Source: G942493215 sp942493215
GTDB taxonomy: Bacteria; Bacillota_I; Bacilli_A; RF39; UBA660
NCBI GenBank assembly: GCA_942493215.1
Contig: OW818670.1
Span: forward strand, 434,001-498,000
Direction: 5' to 3'
DNA: 64,000 nt
The position numbers and the translations under genes were made by a program. Every line of letters starts with the position of its first letter. The first letter of the stretch is position 1. Positions 17,625 through 26,582 of the stretch are shown here, piece by piece. The notes beneath the pieces were generated by a model. It did not search any database, was not told where the DNA came from, and saw nothing but the letters and a program-made list of their open reading frames with translations.

Positions 17625-18791
17625 TTATACCCTTAATTCTCTATTTAACATTAATACTTCACCATTAATAATGGTTGTTAATACTTCTATATCATTAGTT
17701 AATAATGCTACTAAGTAATCATTAATTGGTTGGTTTAATAATTTAACTATGATTAGATCAGCTTTATAACCAGGTTTAATCATACCTAAATTATCAATAT
17801 CTATTGCTTTAGCCCCATTAACCGTTGCCATCTTCAAAACATCAAAAGCACTTATAATAGAGGGATCTTTATATGTTCCTTTTGGTAATAAATAAGCAAA
17901 CGATAGATGTTTAAACATATTTAAGTTATAGCAACTTCCTATTCCATCGGTACCCATACAAACATTTATACCATTATTTTTATATTTAACAATATCAGCT
18001 ATACCACATCCTAAAGCTAAATTACTAACGGGATTATGAACAATACTAATATCTTTATCCTTAAATTGTTCTATATTATCAACATATACACCATGAGCTA
18101 AAATTAATTTGTTTTCTAGTAATGGTTTTATTGCCTCTTTAGGAACAGTCTTATATTCTTCTTCATTTTCCATATAATGCATATGAACAGGTAAATTATT
18201 CTCTTTAGCATAAATACTGGCTTTTTTTACATATTCCGGACTACATGTATATAAAGCATGTAGACTTAAACTAAATGTTATTAAATCATTCTTGTGTTTT
18301 TCAAGATCATAAAATTTTCTAAACTCATCAAAACGTTCATCACCTTTTTGATCACTATCCAGTAAACACTTAGTATATAAGCATCTTATCTTACTCTTCT
18401 TAATAGCTTCTAATCCCTTAAAAGGAAAGAAATATTGATCAGCACAACAAGTAGTACCTGTTTTTATCATTTCTAAACAAGATAAATATGTGGCTTCTTT
18501 AACATCGTCACCAGTCATATTATTTTCAATCGGCCATATCTTTTTATTTAACCAATCCATTAATTTTAAATCATCGTTAGTATTTCTAAAATTATACATA
18601 CCTAAATGGGTATGAGCATTTATTAAACCAGGCATAATAATATTACCACCAGCGTCTATTAATTCATCATATGGACCCATATAGTTATCAACAATACTTT
18701 TAATAAGATTGTCTTCAATAACAATATCTCCTTTTACTATCTTTTCATTTTCCATCGTTAAAATATTGCCATTTTTGATTATTTTAATCAT
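17625..18791 (-). CDS. Amidohydrolase, MtaD/SsnA-like deaminase
   Basis: TIM-barrel amidohydrolase. Metal ligands seen: NAHTH near residue 60, VHMHYMENEEE near 205, AHGVY, and MGTDG near 280. The arrangement is that of S-adenosylhomocysteine/methylthioadenosine deaminases and related nucleoside or guanine deaminases. At 388 aa it is slightly short for MtaD. The ATG at 18791 has GGGTGATAGT upstream. Operon with GNAT and cytidine deaminase suggests nucleoside salvage. Confidence 0.82.
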   Translation of the reverse strand: MIKIIKNGNILTMENEKIVKGDIVIEDNLIKSIVDNYMGPYDELIDAGGNIIMPGLINAHTHLGMYNFRNTNDDLKLMDWLNKKIWPIENNMTGDDVKEATYLSCLEMIKTGTTCCADQYFFPFKGLEAIKKSKIRCLYTKCLLDSDQKGDERFDEFRKFYDLEKHKNDLITFSLSLHALYTCSPEYVKKASIYAKENNLPVHMHYMENEEEYKTVPKEAIKPLLENKLILAHGVYVDNIEQFKDKDISIVHNPVSNLALGCGIADIVKYKNNGINVCMGTDGIGSCYNLNMFKHLSFAYLLPKGTYKDPSIISAFDVLKMATVNGAKAIDIDNLGMIKPGYKADLIIVKLLNQPINDYLVALLTNDIEVLTTIINGEVLMLNRELRV

Positions 18792-18862
18792 ACTATCACC
18801 CAAATTAATTATACTATATAATAGATAAAATTACGAACCTTAAATAATTAATACAAAAAGGA

Positions 18863-18891
18863 TTGATTATCCATCAAAAGTATGTTAAACT
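18863..18891 (+). promoter_or_regulatory. Promoter of zinc-ribbon gene 1
   Basis: TTGATT (18863-18868), a 17-bp spacer and TAAACT (18886-18891) with an upstream TATG extension. The core AAAGTATGTTAAA recurs in the promoter of the paralogous gene at 44794. It predicts a leader of about 85 nt. Confidence 0.55.
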
Positions 18892-18982
18892 TATTACAAG
18901 TTTATTTGATATTTCCGAATTTGAGAGGTTTGAAAAATTTAAATATTTATATAAACAATTTTCAACAGAAGGAGGTATCACT

Positions 18983-19309
18983 ATGGAGAAGAAAGATATT
19001 ACATTAACTTGTAATGATTGTGGAGCTGAATTTGTATATTCTGTAAGAGATCAAGAGTTCTTTACAGAAAAAGGATTCTCTCAACCTACAAGATGTCCTG
19101 CTTGTCGTGCTAAAAGAAAAGCAGAACGTAATGGTGGCAGAAGCTTTAATAATCATAATAGTAGCAGTAGTTTCGGCAGTCATAATGGCAATGGAAGCTT
19201 TGGCAGTCGTAATGGCAACAGTAGTTTCGGAAGTCGTAATGGCGGAAGAAGTTCTGGCAGTCGTAATGGCGGCAAAAAAAGTACCGGCGATCGTGGCGGA
19301 AGATATTAG
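18983..19309 (+). CDS. Zinc-ribbon protein with Gly/Ser/Arg/Asn repeat tail
   Basis: 108-aa protein. Residues 1-50 are the small zinc-ribbon domain (zf-trcl type) with C-x-x-C, a central EFFTEKGF helix and C-x-x-C. The rest is a low-complexity tail of about six SFGSRNG-like repeats ending GDRGGRY, resembling RGG-type RNA-binding tails. The ATG at 18983 is clear because GAAGGAGGT lies 7 nt upstream; the longer open frame upstream is untranslated leader. A tailless paralogue lies at 44794-44979. A role in nucleic-acid binding is inference. Confidence 0.85.
   Translation: MEKKDITLTCNDCGAEFVYSVRDQEFFTEKGFSQPTRCPACRAKRKAERNGGRSFNNHNSSSSFGSHNGNGSFGSRNGNSSFGSRNGGRSSGSRNGGKKSTGDRGGRY
19164..19285 (+). 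repeat. Repeats encoding SFGSRNG units
   Basis: Imperfect in-frame repeats of about 21-24 bp encode S-F-G-S-x-N-G type units in the C-terminal tail of the zinc-ribbon gene. Variation is mostly at third codon positions and in His/Arg. Confidence 0.65.
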
Positions 19310-19316
19310 TTTGTAG

Positions 19317-19340
19317 AACCTAGTTAATGCTAGGTTTTTT
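19317..19340 (+). terminator. Terminator of zinc-ribbon gene 1
   Basis: AACCTAG/CTAGGTT stem with a 6-nt loop, followed by TTTT. Confidence 0.75.
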
Positions 19341-19380
19341 AATGATTATAAATAAATATTTGATAAAAAAGTATTTTAAA

Positions 19381-19403
19381 ACCAGTCAATATGACTGGCT
19401 TTT
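19381..19403. terminator. Bidirectional terminator
   Basis: CCAGTC/GACTGG stem with a 5-nt loop, flanked by CTTTTT on the plus side and TTTTAAAA on the minus side. It lies between convergent genes. Confidence 0.65.
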
Positions 19404-19430
19404 TAGTTGCGCAACTATATAATTATTATC

Positions 19431-19982
19431 TTAAAGCTTTATACTGTCGGATAAAGCTTCTACTCTCTCTATTGTTTCTAGTAGAGCTGGCGCTAATTGT
19501 ATGTTATCCAAATACTTATTAAATAATTTTTTCTGCTCCTCTAATATTTTTACTGCTTTTTGAATATCTCCCTTTTTTAGTAAAAAAGCTATTAAATTAT
19601 TATAATAAACCACTTTAAAACGGTTATTTGCTTTACTTATGTCTACACCATAAAGAACTCTTAATGATGATTCATAATCTTTTTTTATTGAATACGCAAC
19701 CGACATATTTATTAAAATAGACGTTTTGAAATTGCTATCATTCATTTTATTTAATTTCTTTTCAATTTTACTGAGATTATAATCTGGTCTATTTAAATAT
19801 TCTTTAAATTTGTTATTAAAATATATTAATTTAAAAATATAGAAACCAAATATTAAAATAAAAAGACTAAAACACAAATACATCACATTCCCAAAAGTAA
19901 TTGGTATATCAAATATAATTAAAGAAATACCTAAAACAATTCCTAAAAGGATGAATATTAAACTATCACCAATTCGATTCAT
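19431..19982 (-). CDS. Membrane-anchored protein with TPR-like helices
   Basis: About 183 aa. Two N-terminal membrane helices (about residues 8-50) precede a cytoplasmic helical region with repeated SVAYSIKKDYESSL and LIAFLLKKGDIQKA patterns, which look like two degenerate tetratricopeptide repeats. No specific family is recognised. The ATG at 19982 has TTAGGTGATATA upstream. Confidence 0.65.
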   Translation of the reverse strand: MNRIGDSLIFILLGIVLGISLIIFDIPITFGNVMYLCFSLFILIFGFYIFKLIYFNNKFKEYLNRPDYNLSKIEKKLNKMNDSNFKTSILINMSVAYSIKKDYESSLRVLYGVDISKANNRFKVVYYNNLIAFLLKKGDIQKAVKILEEQKKLFNKYLDNIQLAPALLETIERVEALSDSIKL

Positions 19983-20020
19983 TATATCACCTAACTTCAT
20001 TATACTATAAAATTGAAAAA

Positions 20021-20044
20021 ATGAACCCCTTTATAGAGATTCAT
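20021..20044 (-). terminator. Terminator after the 93-aa gene
   Basis: 9-bp stem on the minus strand (two G-T pairs) with a 6-nt loop and TTTTTTCAA. Confidence 0.6.
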
Positions 20045-20059
20045 AAATCTAAAATCCAA

Positions 20060-20341
20060 TTAATATTTTATAGTTGCACTGCCAAAATAATCAGTAACAG
20101 GTAAGGTTAGTTTTTTTGTCTCGCCTTTATTAATCCTAATTTCTTTAGAAGTGTTCATTAATGATATTGTACCCTTATCCGAAATTTCGGCAATTCCCAT
20201 GCTAGATTCAATAATAATATAATTAGCTGTCTTTTCTTTTACTACTACTTCACTAGGAGAAAGGATATTAAGTTTAATTCCTTCTTTAATATACACTTCC
20301 ATTGTTAAAGTTATATAATCATTCATATTAGGCATTTTCAT
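20060..20341 (-). CDS. Hypothetical 93-aa beta-rich protein
   Basis: Short soluble protein with alternating hydrophobic residues typical of beta strands and no recognised motif. AAGGAG precedes the ATG. It follows the PHP gene by 63 nt on the same strand and ends at a terminator, so it may be the last gene of the asnB unit. Confidence 0.55.
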   Translation of the reverse strand: MKMPNMNDYITLTMEVYIKEGIKLNILSPSEVVVKEKTANYIIIESSMGIAEISDKGTISLMNTSKEIRINKGETKKLTLPVTDYFGSATIKY

Positions 20342-20404
20342 TATATCTTCTCCTTATATCTTTATTATGGTTTTTATTACCGGTAAAGACAATACTTATA
20401 AGAT

Positions 20405-21283
20405 TTATATTAAATCAATATCCTTTATCCAATCATTTACTATATTAGCATCAATGATAATACTTCCATTATTAGCTTTACCAATAGTATGACTATTATT
20501 GTGATAATCACTACCTCCACTTTTTAATAACTTATGTTCATCACAATATTTTAATAGGAAATCAATTTGCTCTTTTGAATGTTTACGATGATAACACTCT
20601 ATACCATCAATAATATTTAATGACACAACATAATCTAGGAATTTTTTTGTATCTTCCAAATTATAAACAAAAACATGGGCTAAGAAGCACTTACCACTTG
20701 ATTTATGAATAGTATCTGTAACATAGAAGATATCAAACTTTCCTTTTGTTAAATCTATAAAAAAGGGACTATTTCTATTTAAAACATGATTACGATAGAA
20801 AGTTGTTCGATCAGTAATTCCTAAATGATCTAATATATCTTTATTTTGTGAAAATGTTAAAATATCATCAGCAATAACATCATTAGCCATAAAATTAGCT
20901 TTTGGTATATTTAAATCAGGTGAATAAATAATGCCTAATTTATCACATACAGATTTATAATAACTTAAATTAACTGTTTCACCTTCAATTGTTGAATGGA
21001 CTAATCCTTTTATCATTATCTGCGTATCTTTTATCTTTTCTAAATCAATGCCATAACCTAACATATCCATAAGAATGCCATCCTGAGCGAATTCTAGTTC
21101 AACAGCGGGAATAATCTTGCCATCGAAAATATTTCGACAACTTTTTAAATCATTATAAGCATTTATATTATTATGATCAGATATAGCAAGTAATTCTAGT
21201 TTATTATCTTGAGCTAAAGTTAGTAATTCTTGTGTTGATAAAGCACCATCAGAATTATGGGTATGAGTATGCAAATCTATCAC
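20405..21283 (-). CDS. PHP-domain phosphoesterase
   Basis: PHP family metal-dependent phosphoesterase, often active on nucleotide or nucleoside 3',5'-bisphosphates. The protein begins IDLHTHTHNSDGAL, then AISDHNN, an internal EL acidic motif, IECYHRKH and GSDYHNN. The GTG at 21283 is chosen because AGGTGAT lies just upstream and PHP proteins usually begin M-[IV]-D-L-H; the GTG at 21292 is an alternative. It lies 41 nt after asnB. Confidence 0.85.
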   Translation of the reverse strand: MIDLHTHTHNSDGALSTQELLTLAQDNKLELLAISDHNNINAYNDLKSCRNIFDGKIIPAVELEFAQDGILMDMLGYGIDLEKIKDTQIMIKGLVHSTIEGETVNLSYYKSVCDKLGIIYSPDLNIPKANFMANDVIADDILTFSQNKDILDHLGITDRTTFYRNHVLNRNSPFFIDLTKGKFDIFYVTDTIHKSSGKCFLAHVFVYNLEDTKKFLDYVVSLNIIDGIECYHRKHSKEQIDFLLKYCDEHKLLKSGGSDYHNNSHTIGKANNGSIIIDANIVNDWIKDIDLI

Positions 21284-21324
21284 TTCTATCACCTAATCAA
21301 ATTATACTACATAATAAAGAAAAT

Positions 21325-23145
21325 TTATATCTTTAATATTACATTATATTCTTTAGCCCATATATCAAATTGATAAAGATACGCTATTAACTGAGGTCCC
21401 GTCATTAATTGACCAAACCACGGTGTTTTAAAATTATCACCCTTATTTTTAATTAATTCTCTTATCTTATCTATATCAAATATTTTATATAATATTGAAT
21501 TTTTATTTCTTAAACTCTTATTCAATAAATTACATACTAAATCAGTATAGATAGGATTATGGGTTTTAGGATAAGGATTCTTCTTCCTATTAGTTATCTC
21601 ATCAGGTAATAGGTCTTTATATGCTGCCCTTAATAAGCCTTTTTCTTTATCTTGATAGAATTTATATTCCCACGGAACATTCCATAAATATTCAATTAAC
21701 TTATGATCAGCAAATGGTACTCTTGCTTCAACCGAAGCATACATAGTCATTCGATCTTTTCGATCTAATAGAGTTGCCATAAACCATATCATATTAAGAT
21801 AAAATAAATTACGATGTTTTTGTTCCACTTTATCTTTTATTTTAGGGACCTCTTTTAAACTTTTATGATATTGTTTTAAAGCAAATTTTTCTAGTTTTAA
21901 TTTCTTTTTTAGTTTAGAGTTTAATAATTCATTACGGGACTCTAAACTACTTATCCAAGGAAAACCACTCCGCTTCAATAATTCTTCTTTATAAAACCAC
22001 GGATAACCACCAAATATCTCATCAGCACATTCACCGCTTAATATAACCGTATGATTTTTCTTTATTTCTTTACTAAACCAATAAAGGGAAGAATCAATAT
22101 CGGCCATACCAGGTAAATCACGAGCTATGATAGCTTCTTTTAAAGTGTCGGCTAATTCTTTTTGTTTTATTACTTTATATTGATGATTAATATTAAAATT
22201 ATCACTCATTAATTTAATAAAATAGGTATCTTCGGATACTTGAAAATCATTTTTAACAAAGTATTTATTATTATCTTCATAATCAATTGAATAAGAAACA
22301 AGCTTCTTATCAACTTTCTGCATTTCTTTACTAACAATAGCTGTTATAATACTAGAATCTAATCCCCCACTTAAAAGGGTTGCAATATTAACATCTGATA
22401 CCATTTGTCTTTTGATAGCGGTATCTAGTAAATGTCTAACATTATTAACCGTATCTTCAAAGCAATCATTAAATGGTTTATTAGTTACATTCCAATATCT
22501 TTTAATTTTAATCCTATTATTACTATAAATAAGATAATGAGCTGGTCTTAATTCATATATATCTTTAAATACACCACTACCAGGAATTTTAGATGGACCA
22601 AGCGCAAATATTTCTTGAAGTGATTTTTTATCAATAATAGGTTTTACTAAGTTACTTTTTAATATTGCCTTTATTTCGGAAGCAAAGATAAAGTTATCTT
22701 TTATTTTACAATAGAATAATGGTTTTACGCCTAATCTATCTCTTGCCATAAATAGTTTCTTTCCATCATAAATAGCAAAAGCATAAATACCTTCTAATAT
22801 ATCTAAAACACTCTCTTTATATTGGGCATAAGCTTTTAATAATACTTCCGTATCACAATTAGTATCAAAAGTATATCCTAGCTTCTTTAAGTTATTTCGA
22901 ATACTATCAGTATTATATAACTCACCATTATAAATAATCGTATAGTTCTTATAATACATTGGTTGTTTTCCTTTTTCCAAATCTATGATTGCTAAACGCT
23001 TGTGCCCTAATAAAATATGATCATTAATATAATATCCGGTCGAATCAGGTCCCCGATGGGATAGTGTTTTGACCATTTCCTCGATAACCATTTTTTGGTT
23101 GTTAATACCTCGTCGGTTATTAACTATTCCTGCTAAACCACACAT
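21325..23145 (-). CDS. asnB: Asparagine synthase (glutamine-hydrolysing)
   Basis: Two-domain amidotransferase that makes asparagine from aspartate, ATP and glutamine. The N terminus is MCGLAG, so Cys2 becomes the Ntn nucleophile; SHRGPDS and IIYNGELYN complete the glutaminase site. The PP-loop LLSGGLDSS is near residue 257, and the synthetase domain ends with the EARVPFADH region. The length of 606 aa matches AsnB/AsnO types of Bacilli. It lies directly upstream of a PHP gene. Confidence 0.93.
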   Translation of the reverse strand: MCGLAGIVNNRRGINNQKMVIEEMVKTLSHRGPDSTGYYINDHILLGHKRLAIIDLEKGKQPMYYKNYTIIYNGELYNTDSIRNNLKKLGYTFDTNCDTEVLLKAYAQYKESVLDILEGIYAFAIYDGKKLFMARDRLGVKPLFYCKIKDNFIFASEIKAILKSNLVKPIIDKKSLQEIFALGPSKIPGSGVFKDIYELRPAHYLIYSNNRIKIKRYWNVTNKPFNDCFEDTVNNVRHLLDTAIKRQMVSDVNIATLLSGGLDSSIITAIVSKEMQKVDKKLVSYSIDYEDNNKYFVKNDFQVSEDTYFIKLMSDNFNINHQYKVIKQKELADTLKEAIIARDLPGMADIDSSLYWFSKEIKKNHTVILSGECADEIFGGYPWFYKEELLKRSGFPWISSLESRNELLNSKLKKKLKLEKFALKQYHKSLKEVPKIKDKVEQKHRNLFYLNMIWFMATLLDRKDRMTMYASVEARVPFADHKLIEYLWNVPWEYKFYQDKEKGLLRAAYKDLLPDEITNRKKNPYPKTHNPIYTDLVCNLLNKSLRNKNSILYKIFDIDKIRELIKNKGDNFKTPWFGQLMTGPQLIAYLYQFDIWAKEYNVILKI

Positions 23146-23200
23146 ATAATCATCCCCTTTTATATTTTATGAATCTATTAAAATATAGTACAAAAAAATA

Positions 23201-23218
23201 TAGAGGAAATATCCTCTA
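23201..23218 (-). terminator. Terminator of the dipicolinate operon
   Basis: 7-bp stem TAGAGGA/TCCTCTA overlapping the dapA stop, with ATATTTTTTT following on the minus strand. Confidence 0.75.
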
Positions 23219-24058
23219 CGTAATATTATTATTCTTAAAATAAGCATCTATTTCTTGTTTTAAATTATTACTTATTTCAACTAATGGTAGTCTTAAATCC
23301 ATACTTTTAAAACCTAGTTTTTTCATCATATACTTAACCGGCATCGGATTTGATTCTTTGAATAATAGTTTTATTAAATCATTAACATTACTTAATTTTT
23401 CCTTATCATTATTTTCAATGATACTGTAAAGATCCTTACCTATTACATGCGATAATACCGATACTACTCCTAATGCTCCAACCTCCATAAAATTCAAGAC
23501 ATTACTATCATCACCACTATATACTTGAATATTAGTGTTTTCAACTATTCTTTTAACTTCTTCTTTTGAATCAAAGGCATATTTAAGCATTCGAATATTT
23601 TTTAATTTAGATAGTTTTATAATAGTGTCACTAGTTATATTAACACCAGTTCTACTCGGTACATTATAAATCATAATTGGTTTATCAACACTATCATTTA
23701 TAGTTTTATAATGAGCATATAGGCCAGCTTGAGTTGGTTTATTGTAATAAGGTGTTACAACCATTAAACCATCAATATCTAATCTACATATCTTCTTAGC
23801 AAATTTAATCGTTTCTTTTGTATTATTAGTTCCAACATTAACAATAATAGGAACTCGTTTTTTATTAGTTTTAATAACTTGTTTTACTATTTTTGTTTTC
23901 TCTTTTTCGTTTATAGTGGGATATTCACCTGTTGATCCTAATACTACCAAACCATCAGTCTTGTTTTCTAATAAATAATTAACTAATTTATCTATTTCTT
24001 TATAATCAACTTCTTTTTTGGTATTAAAAGGTGTTATCATCGCTGTTAACATTTTCAT
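23216..24058 (-). CDS. dapA: 4-hydroxy-tetrahydrodipicolinate synthase
   Basis: Condenses aspartate semialdehyde and pyruvate, the branch-point step to dipicolinate and lysine. Seen: GSTGE (substrate loop near residue 44), YNVPSRTG with the catalytic Tyr, and the Schiff-base Lys in MLKYAF. The ATG at 24058 is used because GGAGGTGATGATA precedes it; the gene then overlaps the aspartokinase end by 35 nt. As last gene of the operon it supplies the substrate of the DpaAB synthase. Confidence 0.93.
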   Translation of the reverse strand: MKMLTAMITPFNTKKEVDYKEIDKLVNYLLENKTDGLVVLGSTGEYPTINEKEKTKIVKQVIKTNKKRVPIIVNVGTNNTKETIKFAKKICRLDIDGLMVVTPYYNKPTQAGLYAHYKTINDSVDKPIMIYNVPSRTGVNITSDTIIKLSKLKNIRMLKYAFDSKEEVKRIVENTNIQVYSGDDSNVLNFMEVGALGVVSVLSHVIGKDLYSIIENNDKEKLSNVNDLIKLLFKESNPMPVKYMMKKLGFKSMDLRLPLVEISNNLKQEIDAYFKNNNIT

Positions 24059-25163
24059 TATCATCACCTCCATTAAAATATAAATATATTAAATTAATGG
24101 TTTTATTAAAATTATCTTGATCAATATAAATAATGTATTTATCATTACAATTTATTATATTGATAATATCTATATCATTGCTTACCAATATTTTTCTTAT
24201 TTCTTTAGTTATATCTTTATCTAAATTATATAGAACAATAATTTTACTAATCATTTTTTGCTTAATAGATATAATATTATCTACTTTATTAAATATTTCT
24301 TTAGTTAAAATTACTTTACTATATTTATAATACTTTTCAATATGCTCCACTTCTTTTATTTTGTATAATTCCTCATTAGATACTTCTAAATATACTAAAT
24401 CATTAATAAAACTAAAGCCAATATTATTATCTTTATTATCACTTATTGTTGTCTTACATAGACCAGTTATCGTTGAACCTATTTTAATTTTAACATTTAA
24501 TTTTTTAGCTTTAATTGCAGCCTTATAATTAATTACTTCTGATCCTTGAAACGATAAGTTAATAACATAGTCGTAAGATAAATTTTTAAATAAAATACCA
24601 TCTTTTATTACTTTGGGATTAATATTCATAATACCTTCAATATCTTTATAAATATATAAATAATCAACTTTATATTTATACGCTATAACAACGGCTGTTA
24701 AATCAGATCCTCCCCGACCTAAAGTAACAATTTGGTTATCACAAGTTAAGCCTTGAAAACCCGGTATAATAACAACATCATAATTTAATAAATAATTATC
24801 TATATACCCACTATTAAAATCAATTATATTAGCATTTAAATACTCGTTTGTAGCATTAAAACCTAGTTCTATAACATTAATAGCCATACTATTTATGGCA
24901 TTCTGTCTTAAATAATTACTTAAGATAACGGTACTTATGGTTTCTCCAACCGTCATTAAAAGAGCCTTTTCTCTATTACTAACATCTGTACATAGATTTT
25001 TTAAGGTATCAGTCGCGTAACGATCTCCATTTCTACCAATTGCTGATACAACAATTATAAGCTTGTCATATTCCATTAATTTATCTTTAATTATTTTTAA
25101 CACGTTATCTTTTAATTCATCAGTTAAACTAGTACCACCAAACTTTAATACCCCAATATTCAT
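24024..25163 (-). CDS. dapG: Aspartate kinase
   Basis: Phosphorylates aspartate, first step of the aspartate pathway. KFGGTSL is at residues 7-13, GRGGSDLTA near 145 and GSEVINYKA in the kinase core. The C-terminal ACT region is short and divergent, and total length is 379 aa against about 400 in Bacillus. The position between dpaB and dapA matches Bacillus dapG, so I use that symbol rather than lysC. The start overlaps the dpaB end by 4 nt. Confidence 0.9.
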   Translation of the reverse strand: MNIGVLKFGGTSLTDELKDNVLKIIKDKLMEYDKLIIVVSAIGRNGDRYATDTLKNLCTDVSNREKALLMTVGETISTVILSNYLRQNAINSMAINVIELGFNATNEYLNANIIDFNSGYIDNYLLNYDVVIIPGFQGLTCDNQIVTLGRGGSDLTAVVIAYKYKVDYLYIYKDIEGIMNINPKVIKDGILFKNLSYDYVINLSFQGSEVINYKAAIKAKKLNVKIKIGSTITGLCKTTISDNKDNNIGFSFINDLVYLEVSNEELYKIKEVEHIEKYYKYSKVILTKEIFNKVDNIISIKQKMISKIIVLYNLDKDITKEIRKILVSNDIDIINIINCNDKYIIYIDQDNFNKTINLIYLYFNGGDDNENVNSDDNTF

Positions 25164-25738
25164 ACCTTTTTTTCTCGTATTACCGGTTGCAATTGTTCTT
25201 TAATTAAAGCCATCTCCAAAGAATCTAATAATAAATCAAAATGACTTACTAAGGAATTAGGTTTATTTACATAATCATCCTGAGAGAATGGAATAAAAAA
25301 AATATTTTTAGCATTATATAATTTCATAATATTAACCCCATTTAGACCTAAAGAGTCATTACTAGATATTCCTATCAATAAGGGTTTATTGTTTCTTAAA
25401 GTGGCTTTAGAAGCCATTAAAACAGGATTATCGATAATACCATTAGCCATTTTGCCAATAAAGTTACCAGTTGCAGGCATTATAATAAAAGCATCCATCT
25501 TATTTTGTGATCCAAAGGTCTCGGATTCTTCAATGGTATTCGCTACTTTTTTACCCGTTATATCTTCAACATTCTTTATAAAGTCTTTATTATTAGCAAA
25601 CCTGGTACTAATATTATTAGCATTAAAAGTAACAACTGGATATACATCATAACCATTATCGACTAATTCTTTTAAACCTACTAATACTTTTTCAAAAGTA
25701 CAAAATGATCCTGTTATCCCAAAGCCAATTTTAGTCAT
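25160..25738 (-). CDS. dpaB: Dipicolinate synthase subunit B
   Basis: SpoVFB flavoprotein-type subunit of dipicolinate synthase, which makes the Ca-chelated spore-core dipicolinic acid in the mother cell. GITGSFCTF at the N terminus and the MPATGNFIGKMANGI segment near residue 88 are characteristic. The length of 192 aa is normal. It overlaps the dpaA end by 8 nt, with GAGGTGAT as ribosome site. Confidence 0.93.
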   Translation of the reverse strand: MTKIGFGITGSFCTFEKVLVGLKELVDNGYDVYPVVTFNANNISTRFANNKDFIKNVEDITGKKVANTIEESETFGSQNKMDAFIIMPATGNFIGKMANGIIDNPVLMASKATLRNNKPLLIGISSNDSLGLNGVNIMKLYNAKNIFFIPFSQDDYVNKPNSLVSHFDLLLDSLEMALIKEQLQPVIREKKV

Positions 25739-26582
25739 TTAAAATCACCTCTTTTATTTTATTAAAAATAATTGGCGCTGCCGAAGCAGGTGCAATAATG
25801 GCTGGTATACTCATAAATTTTTCAACTCTAATACCATTCTTTAATGCATATTCCATATCAAAGCCATTAATAGATGCGATATCTAATAGATAAGTATTAG
25901 AATCTAATAAATCAATCTTTTCCTTATCGAAAATTAAACTAGGGATAGTATTAATAACAACATTAACTTCTCCTAAATATTTTACTAATTCATTCATTTT
26001 ATATGGTATATAGCCATTAATTTCAGCTTTTGCATATTTAGTATTATCCCTTACTAAAACTGATACTTTAGCTCCCAAACTCTTTAAATAACGAGCAATT
26101 GTTTCTCCACACCTGCCATATCCTAAAACTAAAATATTAGAGCCATATATTGTATAATTGGTATTTTCAATTATTTTCATAATTACACCTTCAGCTGTTG
26201 CCACTGAATTATATATAGCAATATCATCATCTTCCATAAAATATATTATATTTTTAATATTTAAGTCTTCCATAAACTTTGTTTTAATGCCCGTTATAAT
26301 GTAAGCATTATCTTTTAGATTAAAATTAACATTTGATAAGTTAATTTTTTTATCACTAAAATCCGCTTTAATATTACCTTCATTATCAATACTAGATACG
26401 GGTAAGAATATAAAGTCGTAATTATTTATATTTAACTCCTCTAATGTTATTTTATTAACATTTAACATTGAATAACTAGCTTTTTCATATCCTAAGACAT
26501 CAATATCAAAATCATATTCTCTTAATTTTTCAATTAAATATAGATATCTAATATCGCCACCCATTACAACTATTTTTTTCAT
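25731..26582 (-). CDS. dpaA: Dipicolinate synthase subunit A
   Basis: SpoVFA subunit with an NAD(P)-binding Rossmann motif VLGYGRCGETIA near residue 145 and a C-terminal region rich in small residues (IPAIIAPASAAPI) typical of the family. It acts with DpaB on the dapA product during sporulation. It overlaps asd at its 5' end by 4 nt and dpaB at its 3' end. Confidence 0.93.
   Translation of the reverse strand: MKKIVVMGGDIRYLYLIEKLREYDFDIDVLGYEKASYSMLNVNKITLEELNINNYDFIFLPVSSIDNEGNIKADFSDKKINLSNVNFNLKDNAYIITGIKTKFMEDLNIKNIIYFMEDDDIAIYNSVATAEGVIMKIIENTNYTIYGSNILVLGYGRCGETIARYLKSLGAKVSVLVRDNTKYAKAEINGYIPYKMNELVKYLGEVNVVINTIPSLIFDKEKIDLLDSNTYLLDIASINGFDMEYALKNGIRVEKFMSIPAIIAPASAAPIIFNKIKEVILND

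Noticed and set aside
19107..19316. 69-aa frame overlapping the zinc-ribbon repeat tail
   Set aside because: Val/Ala-rich alternative frame of the same repeats, without its own ribosome site.
19404..19415. 12-bp palindrome AGTTGCGCAACT as an operator
   Set aside because: It lies between two convergent gene ends next to a terminator, with no promoter for it to control, so it is probably incidental.
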